A program made the translations under genes and the position numbers. Positions 57,702 to 64,000 of a stretch of 64,000 bases of DNA are shown here, piece after piece (position 1 is the first letter of the stretch; each line of letters begins with the position of its first letter). The notes beneath the pieces were generated by a model. The model did no database searches, was not told the origin of the DNA, and saw only the letters and a list, made by a program, of their open reading frames with translations. This DNA is from Streptomyces sp. NRRL B-1140 (GTDB taxonomy: Bacteria; Actinomycetota; Actinomycetes; Streptomycetales; Streptomycetaceae): NCBI RefSeq assembly GCF_001280065.1, contig NZ_LGEA01000114.1, positions 186,001-250,000 on the forward strand. Reading direction: 5' to 3'.

Positions 57702-58730
57702 GTGAGCAGCGGAACGGGCATGAGGGTCGTCGTCACGGGCGCCACCGGCAACGTCGGCACGAGCGTGGTGCGCTTGCTGTCGGAAGACCCGCAGGTCGCC
57801 TCGGTGCTGGGTCTGGCCCGGCGGATCCCCGACTGGTCACCGCCGAAGACGGACTGGGCCGCCGTCGATCTGGCCTCCGAGGGGTCCGGCCTGGTGGAGC
57901 GGTTCACGGACGCCGACGCCGTGATTCACCTGGCCTGGGCGTTCCAGCCCACGCACGACCCGGCGGCGACCTGGCGCACGAACGTGCTCGGCAGCATGCG
58001 GGTCTTCGAGGCGGTGGCCGAGGCGGGCGTCCCGGTTCTGGTGCACGCCTCGTCGGTCGGCGCGTACTCGCCCGGCCCCAAGGACGAGATGGTGGACGAG
58101 TCCTGGCCGACGCACGGCTGGCCGGACGCCGCCTACTGCCGGGAGAAGGCATATCTGGAGCGGGCGCTGGACACGTTCGAGCGGGACCGTCCGCAAACGC
58201 GGGTGGTGCGGATGCGGCCCGCCTTCCTCTTCCAGCGGGAGTCCGCGAGCGAGCAGCGCCGCATCTTCGGCGGCCGGTTCCTGCCCGGTCCGCTGGCCCG
58301 CCCGGAGCTGCTGCCGTTCCTGCCGGACATCCCGGGGCTGCGGGTGCAGGCGCTGCACACGGACGACGCGGCGAGCGCGTACCGGCTGGCGCTGCGCTCC
58401 GACGTCCGGGGCGCCTTCAATCTCGCGGCCGGCCCGCCCCTCGACGCGCGGTTGCTGGGCGAGATGTTCGACGCACGGACCGTGCGGCTGCCGCGCGGCG
58501 CGGCCCGCTCTGCGATCGCCGCCGCCTGGGGCCTGCATCTGCTGCCCGCCTCCCCGCACCTGTTCGACGCGGTGCTGCGACTGCCGCTCATGGACTGCAC
58601 GCGGGCGCGTACGGAACTCGGCTGGCGCCCTGAGCACACGGCTCCCGAGGTGCTGGAGAAGTTCCTGCTGGGCCTGAAGCAGGGGGCCGGGGCGCCGACG
58701 GAGCCGCTGCGGGGGCGCAAGGTCGGCTGA
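57702..58730 (+). CDS. NAD-dependent epimerase/dehydratase (extended SDR)
   Basis: This 342-residue extended SDR begins MRVVVTGATGNVGTSVV after a short leader. It has the NAD loop, HASSVGAYSPG, and YCREK with the Tyr-x3-Lys catalytic pair (about residues 142-146). It is of the epimerase-like atypical group common in Streptomyces and has no sugar cluster beside it. GTG 57702 is supported by GGGAGGAG 7 nt before. A GGGTAC hexamer 43 nt upstream could be a sigma-B-type -10, but lacks a clear -35. Confidence 0.87.
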   Translation: MSSGTGMRVVVTGATGNVGTSVVRLLSEDPQVASVLGLARRIPDWSPPKTDWAAVDLASEGSGLVERFTDADAVIHLAWAFQPTHDPAATWRTNVLGSMRVFEAVAEAGVPVLVHASSVGAYSPGPKDEMVDESWPTHGWPDAAYCREKAYLERALDTFERDRPQTRVVRMRPAFLFQRESASEQRRIFGGRFLPGPLARPELLPFLPDIPGLRVQALHTDDAASAYRLALRSDVRGAFNLAAGPPLDARLLGEMFDARTVRLPRGAARSAIAAAWGLHLLPASPHLFDAVLRLPLMDCTRARTELGWRPEHTAPEVLEKFLLGLKQGAGAPTEPLRGRKVG

Positions 58731-58736
58731 TCCGGT

Positions 58737-58773
58737 CGGGCTGGGCCCGGCCCTGACGGGCGGGCCCAGCCCG
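58737..58773 (+). terminator. Terminator after the epimerase gene
   Basis: CGGGCTGGGCCCG (58737-58749) pairs perfectly with 58761-58773 around an 11-nt loop. It lies 6 nt past the stop codon. Confidence 0.7.
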
Positions 58774-58825
58774 GTGAACGGTGATGACGACGCGCGCACG
58801 GGTGGGCGAGCCCCGGGACATGCGC

Positions 58826-58864
58826 GAGGGCCGCAGCCGACCCCCACAGTCGGCTGCGGCCCTC
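58826..58864. terminator. Terminator hairpin with CCCCACA loop
   Basis: GAGGGCCGCAGCCGAC (58826-58841) pairs perfectly with 58849-58864 around CCCCACA. It ends 16 nt short of the convergent small gene. The loop and base match the hairpin at 8103. Confidence 0.75.
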
Positions 58865-58879
58865 GCCGGTATGCCCTCC

Positions 58880-59161
58880 TCAGGCGGAGGGCTCGTCCGG
58901 CACCGGGTGCTCGGGGTGAACCGTTCCCGAGTGCGGTGCTCCCTGCCGGCCCGTCCCCGCTTCGTCCGTGTCGGGGACGTCACCGGTGGGCTCGTCGGTC
59001 TCCTCGTCGTTCCGGCGCTCGGCTTTCCCGCCCTTGCCGGTGCCCGTGAAGCGCGGGGCGACCTCCCACGGGTCCTCGCCGTCGTCGGCCTGCTGGTCCG
59101 GCATGTCCCGCGGGATGGGCTCACCGTTCTCGCCGGGTCCCTCGAGGCGGTGGTCGGTCAC
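58880..59161 (-). CDS. Small hydrophilic protein, unknown function
   Basis: This 93-residue protein is very hydrophilic and acidic (GKGGKAERRNDEETDEPTGDVPDTDEA), probably disordered, with no TM or known domain. An N-terminal MTDHRLEGPGENGEPIPRDMPDQQADDGEDPWEV segment looks conserved-like. AAGGAG precedes the ATG. Confidence rests on codon bias and ribosome site. Confidence 0.65.
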   Translation of the reverse strand: MTDHRLEGPGENGEPIPRDMPDQQADDGEDPWEVAPRFTGTGKGGKAERRNDEETDEPTGDVPDTDEAGTGRQGAPHSGTVHPEHPVPDEPSA

Positions 59162-59234
59162 GGCACACTCCTTTCGGCTCGTCCGTGCGCCGCGCGAGTA
59201 CCTCGGCCGTGACCTGCGAAACCTCGGGCGTGCA

Positions 59235-60230
59235 CTAAGAGGCGGCTGCTTCGTCGATCTCGTCCAGAGCCGCGACCAGCTCCGGGGCGACCCTCTCCTG
59301 CACCCACCGCCGGTGCTCCTCGCCGGCCTCGCGCGGGACCGTCTCGGTGAGCATGATCAGGTACAGGTAGGCCCGGTACAGGGCCAGCCGCAGACGGGCC
59401 GGGGCGTCGAAGCGGGCCCGGCCACCGGCCTCCCGGTAGCCGGCGAGGAAGTCCTCGTCCTTCCTGATGTCCCCGAGCAGCGCCAGGGAGACGAAGTCGG
59501 CCAGGGGGTCGCCCCAGAACATGCGCTCCCCGTCGATGAGGCCGCCGATCCGGGCCCGGCCACCCGCGCGGTCGACGAGGATGTTGCCCCGCCACAAGTC
59601 GAAGTGGACCAGACACGGGTCGGTGACCTCGTCGAGGGCTCCGTACGCGGACGCGGCGGTACGGGCCACGGCGTCGGCCGGGCGGGGCAGCGGAGCCCCG
59701 TAGCGCCGGGCGTCGTCGAGGACGGCGTCGAACATCGCCGTGAACGCGGTCCGCCAGTCGGGGGCGAGCGGACCGAGGGCGCCGGAGGGGTAGCCGTGAC
59801 CGGGGCCGGTCACCCCGTGCAGGCGGGCGACCTGGCGTCCCAGTTCCGTGCGCAGCGCGCTCTGTTCGGGGTCGGTGAGCGTGCCGTCCCACGGGTCGCC
59901 CGGCAGGGCCGTCATGAGCAGGAAGTCGTCCCCCGCCGACACCGTCCGCGGCGCGGGCACCCCGACGCGGGCGGCCGAGCGGTAGAACGCGGCCTCCGAG
60001 ACGAGCAGCCGCTTCTCGTGCCGCAGTCCGGGGACGGCGGCGGCCGGCGGGATCTTCAGCACGTAGCGGCTGCCGTCGGTGAGGCGGAGTTCCTCGACGG
60101 TGTTGTAGGTGCCGCCGGTCAGCGGGGTCAGGCGGGCGAGGCGGCCGGGGTCCAGGCCCGCCTCCTGAAGGACGTGCCGGGCCCGTTCCCAGGAGTCCAC
60201 CACCGTGTGCCCACCCCTCCCCTGCCGCAT
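59235..60230 (-). CDS. Aminoglycoside-phosphotransferase-like kinase
   Basis: This 331-residue APH/choline-kinase-fold protein has LTGGTYNTVEELRL, catalytic loop LVHFDLWRGNILV (about residues 209-221) and metal-binding Asp in GLIDGERMFWGDPLAD. It phosphorylates a small molecule, not necessarily an antibiotic. The ATG lies 3 nt after the P450-reductase stop; a GTG about nine codons later is an alternative that follows AGGGGAGGGG. It is in an operon with the CYP102-type gene. Confidence 0.82.
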   Translation of the reverse strand: MRQGRGGHTVVDSWERARHVLQEAGLDPGRLARLTPLTGGTYNTVEELRLTDGSRYVLKIPPAAAVPGLRHEKRLLVSEAAFYRSAARVGVPAPRTVSAGDDFLLMTALPGDPWDGTLTDPEQSALRTELGRQVARLHGVTGPGHGYPSGALGPLAPDWRTAFTAMFDAVLDDARRYGAPLPRPADAVARTAASAYGALDEVTDPCLVHFDLWRGNILVDRAGGRARIGGLIDGERMFWGDPLADFVSLALLGDIRKDEDFLAGYREAGGRARFDAPARLRLALYRAYLYLIMLTETVPREAGEEHRRWVQERVAPELVAALDEIDEAAAS

Positions 60231-60233
60231 CGG

Positions 60234-63200
60234 TCAGCCGGCCGCGTACACGTCCTCGACGTAACGCCCGTCCGCGACCAGTCCGTCGAGCCACTGCCCG
60301 GCGGCCGTCTCGTCGGCGCCCGGCGTGTGCTTGCGGAACAGGGTACGGAACGCCTCCCGCACTCCGGGCGCCATCCGGGAACCGTCGCCGCAGACGTACA
60401 CCCGCGCTCCGGAGGCCAGCAGGCCCCAGACCTCCTCGGCCTCGGCGGCGATCCGGTGCTGGACGAACCGCACCTCGCCCTCGGGCGTCTCGCTGAAGGC
60501 GGGGCGCAGCGAGACGGCGCCGGCAGTCTCGGCGGCGCGCAGTTCCTCGGCGTGCAGGAAGTCCGCGTCGGGGGCGTCGCAGCCGAAGTAGCAGAGGGCC
60601 GGGGCGAGTTCACTGGTGGCTAGGGCGGCCGTACGGTCGGCGATGGTGCCGCGGAACGGGGCGAGGCCGGTGCCCGCCGCGACCATGACGACCGGTGACG
60701 GGTCGCCGGTGACATCGATCCGGAAGGCCTCCCGGCAGGGCTGCACGCGCGCGTAGACCGTGTCGCCGGGCTCGACGGCGGCGAGGTGGCCGGAGCCGGT
60801 GCCCCGGTAGACGCCCTTGCCGGAGCGGGCCGGCGCCTCCAGCAGCGACACCATCAGGTCCACGTGACCGGGGTCGACGGCGGGCGAGGAGGAGATCGAG
60901 TAGTGGCGCGGGCGCAGCGGGGTGAGGAGGTCGAGGAGCTGCGGCCAGTCCAGGGCGCCGCGCAGGGCCGGGTGGTCCTCCAGGATCTCCACGAGGGTGC
61001 GCGGGTCGCCGGTGAGGGCGGCCAGGGCCATGCGCTCCGGCGGGCACGGGTTGGCGGCGGCGAGCGCGGCCAGCTGCCCGGCGCTCGGGCGCTCCTGCAG
61101 CTCCACGTGGTGGGTGAGGAGCTGCCGTACCGTCAGGGGCCGGTCCACGGCGATGCCGTCGCGGCGCGGGCGGGTGGCGCGGATGTCCAGGACGGTGTCG
61201 AGGTCGGCGCCTAGCGCGGCGGCCGCGCGGGTGACGAGGCCGGGGGCGTTGGCGGGCAGCACGGTGAGGTGGTCGGCCGTGCGGTAGGTGACGCCGTCCG
61301 GCAGGGCGACGCGCAGGAACCGCTTGCGCCGGGCGTAGCCGGGGGCGGTGAGGTCGCGGGCCTCGGTGACGCGCATGGGGACGAGGCCGTGCCGTTCGGC
61401 GAGGGCGTCCAGCGGTCCGCCGGTCAGGGTGCGGACCTCGTAGGCGGTCGCGGGCTCGGGGTCCGGGGTGGTGGCGTCGGGGTCGCCGTAGCGCTCCAGG
61501 AGGGCGGTGCGCAGGGAGGCGGTGAAGGTGCGGACGGTGCCGGTGAGGTCTCCGGAGGCGTCTGCGGCGGCGCGCTCCACCAGCCGTTCGGCGCCGGACT
61601 CGGCGAGCCGCTCGTCGATGCGGGTGGGGACGTGCTGGTAGGTGGCGGCCCAATTGCGGTCGCCGACGCCGAGGACGGCGTACGTCACGCCCGACAGGTC
61701 GTGGGTCTCCTCCAGCCGGGCGGCGAAGGCGGTGGCGTCGTCGGTGGGGCGGCCGTTGTAGGAGGCGGCGGTGATGACGACGGGCCGGTCGGCGGGCAGG
61801 ACGCCCGCGTAGGCGTCGAGGGGTGCCACCTCGGTCGCGCAGCCGAGGGCGGCGGCCTCGTCGGCGAGTTGGACGGCGAAGTCACGGCAGGTGCCGTAGT
61901 TGCTGCCGTGCAGGAAGAGGGCGGCGGTGCCGGGGCGGACGCGGGCGGGGAGGTTCCGCGGCTCGGCCGCGGCGGTCTCCCGGGCCGGTGTGGCCCCGGG
62001 CAGCGGGCTGTGGACGCGGTCGGCGCAGGTGCGCGGCGTCAGCGCGAGGGTGAAGCCCTCGGGCTTGAGGGTGAGGGTCTCCTTGACGTCGAGCCGGTAG
62101 TCGGCGTGGTCGCCCATCCGGTAGCGGTGGACGAGCATGGCCAGCAGCATGGTCGCCTCGTGCAGCGCGAACTGCCGTCCGATGCAGGCGCGCTCGCCCG
62201 TGCCGAACGGCTTGAAGGCGTGCACGGGCCGCTCCGCCTCTGCTTCGGCCGTGAAGCGGGAGGGGTCGAACAGCTCGGGGTTGTCGCCCCAGACGGCCTG
62301 CCGGTGCAGCATCGGCGTGAGGACCAGGACGCCCTGCCCGGCGCGCAGCGGGATGCGGCCGCCGAGCAGGGTGTCCTCGCGGGCCTCCCGGGAGAAGACG
62401 GCGGCGGTGGGCCACAGCCGGAGCGCCTCGTTGAGGACCTGGCGGGTGTAGGTCAGCCGGCCGACCTCGTCGAAGGTCGGCTCGACGTCGGCCCGGTCGC
62501 CCCACAGCGCGTCGACCTCGCGCTGCACCAGCTGAAGCACGGCGGGGTGCTTGGCGAGGTAGTACAGCGCGAAGGACATGGCGCCGGAGGTGGTCTCGTG
62601 GCCGGCGATCAGGAACGTGATGACCTGGTTGCGGATGTTGGCGGCGTCGAGCGTGGTGCCGTCGGCCGGGTGCTCGGCGGTGAGCATCAGGCCGAGGAGG
62701 TCGTCGGAGCCGCTCTGGTCGGTGCCGGTGCGTGCGGCGATGACCTCGTCGACGACCCGGGCGAGGTAGGCGGAGTCCTCGCGGAAGGCCGCGTCCTGCT
62801 CCGCGTAGTCCCGGCCGGGGACGCGTGCCAGGCGGGTCATGCTCCATTCCAGGCAGCGGACCATCGACTGGACGAAGGGGTGCGGCTCGGCCCGTTCGAA
62901 GGAACCGAAGTCGTAACCGAAGCCGGCGAGGCCGATGGTGTCGAGCGTCATGCGGGTCATGTCGTCGGGCACGTTCACCGGCTGCCCGGCGCGGGCGTGG
63001 CGGTCCCAGGACGCGATGAGCCGGCGGGCCACCTCCAGCATCACGGGGTGGTAGGTGCGCATGGAGCCGAGCGCGAAGGCGGGCATGAGGATGTCGTGCG
63101 CCTTGGCCCAATTGGGCTCGTCGTTGTACGCGGTGAACAGGCCGTCGGCGGCGAACTCGCGGACATTGCCCAGGCTGGGGCCGATGTGCTTGGCGAACCG

Positions 63201-63413
63201 CTGCTCGTCGGCGAGTTCGGTCACGAGGTCCAGGTCGCCCACGAACAGGGTGTCCCGCCCGTACAGCCGCCGCGCGAGCACGGGCCCGTGCTCGCGCATC
63301 AGGTCCATGACCTGCTGGATGGGCGCGCCGCCGGGTCCGGTGGCGGAGATGTCGGCGACGGGGACGCCGGGGAGGGTGCCGGCGGTCGGAGGGGTCTGTC
63401 CGGTGGGGGGCAT
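60234..63413 (-). CDS. Self-sufficient P450-reductase fusion, CYP102 (P450BM3)-like
   Basis: This 1059-residue fusion has a P450 domain (about residues 1-460) and an NADPH-P450 reductase. In the P450 domain the I-helix is AGHETTSG, ExxR is in NEALRLWP, and the haem loop is FGTGERACIGRQ with Cys410. The reductase has a flavodoxin domain from about 490 (FLHGSNYGTCRDFA), then FAD (RHYSISSSP) and NADPH (VAAGTGLAPFRG) domains. It should hydroxylate fatty acids or similar lipids using NADPH without separate partners. The ATG at 63413 is preferred over a GTG 18 codons upstream. It is divergent from the PAS regulator at 63509. Confidence 0.95.
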   Translation of the reverse strand: MPPTGQTPPTAGTLPGVPVADISATGPGGAPIQQVMDLMREHGPVLARRLYGRDTLFVGDLDLVTELADEQRFAKHIGPSLGNVREFAADGLFTAYNDEPNWAKAHDILMPAFALGSMRTYHPVMLEVARRLIASWDRHARAGQPVNVPDDMTRMTLDTIGLAGFGYDFGSFERAEPHPFVQSMVRCLEWSMTRLARVPGRDYAEQDAAFREDSAYLARVVDEVIAARTGTDQSGSDDLLGLMLTAEHPADGTTLDAANIRNQVITFLIAGHETTSGAMSFALYYLAKHPAVLQLVQREVDALWGDRADVEPTFDEVGRLTYTRQVLNEALRLWPTAAVFSREAREDTLLGGRIPLRAGQGVLVLTPMLHRQAVWGDNPELFDPSRFTAEAEAERPVHAFKPFGTGERACIGRQFALHEATMLLAMLVHRYRMGDHADYRLDVKETLTLKPEGFTLALTPRTCADRVHSPLPGATPARETAAAEPRNLPARVRPGTAALFLHGSNYGTCRDFAVQLADEAAALGCATEVAPLDAYAGVLPADRPVVITAASYNGRPTDDATAFAARLEETHDLSGVTYAVLGVGDRNWAATYQHVPTRIDERLAESGAERLVERAAADASGDLTGTVRTFTASLRTALLERYGDPDATTPDPEPATAYEVRTLTGGPLDALAERHGLVPMRVTEARDLTAPGYARRKRFLRVALPDGVTYRTADHLTVLPANAPGLVTRAAAALGADLDTVLDIRATRPRRDGIAVDRPLTVRQLLTHHVELQERPSAGQLAALAAANPCPPERMALAALTGDPRTLVEILEDHPALRGALDWPQLLDLLTPLRPRHYSISSSPAVDPGHVDLMVSLLEAPARSGKGVYRGTGSGHLAAVEPGDTVYARVQPCREAFRIDVTGDPSPVVMVAAGTGLAPFRGTIADRTAALATSELAPALCYFGCDAPDADFLHAEELRAAETAGAVSLRPAFSETPEGEVRFVQHRIAAEAEEVWGLLASGARVYVCGDGSRMAPGVREAFRTLFRKHTPGADETAAGQWLDGLVADGRYVEDVYAAG

Positions 63414-63493
63414 GACGCGGCAACTGCCTTTCGCGGTACGGAAGTACTGCGCTCCAGCGTGATCCACCGGGCCCGGGAGACGACACCTTCGCC

Positions 63494-63509
63494 CTACATG
63501 ATTGTGTAG
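63494..63509. promoter_or_regulatory. Inverted repeat between the P450-fusion and PAS regulator genes
   Basis: CTACA (63494-63498) and TGTAG (63505-63509) flank TGATTG. The repeat touches the GTG start of the regulator, so a bound protein could control both divergent genes. Confidence 0.45.
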
Positions 63510-64000
63510 TGCAAGCAGATCTGCCGCTCTTGCGCGGGAGCGGCCCGGCGTGGCAGGAGAGGCTCGTGGACCTGGCCCGGGAGGCCGTGACGTGGCGCAA
63601 CCGCGCCCTGCTCCTGTTCGACCGGGTCGCGATGCCGGTCGCGGTGTGCGATGTGTACGGGGCGGTCCTGCTGGCCAATCCGGCGATGGCGGCGGAGTGC
63701 GGCAGGACGCCGGGACGGTTGCGCGGTCGCGACGTGCTGGAGCTGTTCAGCCCGCGGGAGGCGACGCAGGTGGAGCGCATCGCCGAGGCCCTGCGCCTGC
63801 GGCACCGCTCGCGCTACCAGGTGTCGGTGCGCTGGCGGGCCCCGTGCGGCACGGAGCGCACCGGCGAACTGACGGCGGATCCGGTCAGCGACACGGCGGA
63901 GGACACCCCTGCCCTGCTGGTGATGCTCCGGGTCGACCCCGAACGCGCCCCCTCCCCCGCCGCACCCGCGGAACACGCCCGGGTCACCCCGACGGAGGCC
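63509..64000 (+). CDS. PAS-domain regulator, 3' truncated by the window end
   Basis: The frame opens at GTG 63509 and is still open at 64000 (164 codons). Residues about 30-150 form a PAS-like domain: LLLFDRVAMPVAVCDVYGAVLLANPAMAAECG, then RGRDVLELFSPREATQVERI. The visible end HARVTPTEA resembles the beginning of a LuxR-type HTH (TPTEARVLxL), so it is probably a PAS-LuxR or helix-turn-helix regulator of the P450 fusion. A second possible start is GTG 63566 after AGGAGAGG. Confidence 0.8.
   Translation, partial: MQADLPLLRGSGPAWQERLVDLAREAVTWRNRALLLFDRVAMPVAVCDVYGAVLLANPAMAAECGRTPGRLRGRDVLELFSPREATQVERIAEALRLRHRSRYQVSVRWRAPCGTERTGELTADPVSDTAEDTPALLVMLRVDPERAPSPAAPAEHARVTPTEA

Overview
This window is chromosomal DNA of a Streptomyces. 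The evidence is a GC content near 72%, third-codon-position G/C bias and frequent GTG starts. It also has Streptomyces hallmark families: an SSI-type protease inhibitor, a CebR operator in front of a secreted cellulase, a conservon (cvn) G-protein operon, and CYP105-, CYP157- and CYP102-type cytochromes P450. The combination of inhibitor, endoglucanase, beta-galactosidase, P450/ferredoxin pair and CYP102-type fusion resembles, from memory and unverified, the left-arm region near SCO0760-0801 of Streptomyces coelicolor. No tRNA, rRNA, CRISPR array, phage or complete IS element was seen. One 97-bp MITE-like inverted repeat was found.

Layout. 1-4.7 kb: 3' part of an NHLM-type bacteriocin exporter, an ArsR/SRPBCC pair, and a drug-exporter gene with a palindrome-flanked promoter. 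4.8-8.1 kb: a probable general-stress cassette (Ppx/GppA-like protein, small acidic protein, iron-containing redox enzyme, HemK2-type methyltransferase, CDGSH Fe-S protein). Three of its genes carry GGGTAC exactly 9 nt before the start codon. 8.2-16.2 kb: SSI inhibitor, hydrolases, a lactate-oxidase-family flavoenzyme, a sigma-factor/zinc-finger/TM/ricin fusion with the only TTA codon I noticed, a degenerate Doc-antitoxin pair and an ECF41-type sigma factor. 16.2-21.7 kb: secreted GH9 endoglucanase (CebR box) and secreted GH2 enzyme. 21.9-28.5 kb: PAS-PAS-GAF-SpoIIE-HATPase regulator, an ArsB-like permease, and a second, larger sigma/ricin fusion with a repeat-expanded linker.

28.8-39.2 kb: AraC regulator with phytanoyl-CoA dioxygenase, aldo/keto reductase, flavoprotein, CYP105-like P450 plus 3Fe-4S ferredoxin behind a perfect 27-bp palindrome, LysE-like exporter, deazaflavin-dependent reductase, CDF transporter, glutathionyl-hydroquinone reductase and small stress-type enzymes. 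39.5-45.6 kb: an unusual 576-aa protein with an aspartate-rich motif, convergent with a conservon operon (histidine-kinase-like, roadblock, DUF742, GTPase) that ends in a CYP157-like P450 lacking the ExxR arginine. 45.9-51 kb: GlxA/AdpA-type regulator with a divergent quinone oxidoreductase, then an alcohol/aldehyde dehydrogenase pair divergent from a MarR gene with two matching operators.

51.2-64 kb: STAS protein, DUF4230 and VanZ-like membrane proteins, the MITE-like element, an SDR with a textbook sigma-B-type promoter, PHP and HAD hydrolases, FUSC transporter, NAD-dependent epimerase, a kinase-like phosphotransferase, a self-sufficient CYP102-type P450-reductase, and a divergent PAS regulator cut by the window end.

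Together the region combines oxidative and general stress defence, extracellular polysaccharide degradation and redox chemistry. The most novel-looking items are the two single-protein sigma/ZAS/lectin signalling fusions and the conservon with its odd P450 and neighbouring 576-aa protein.
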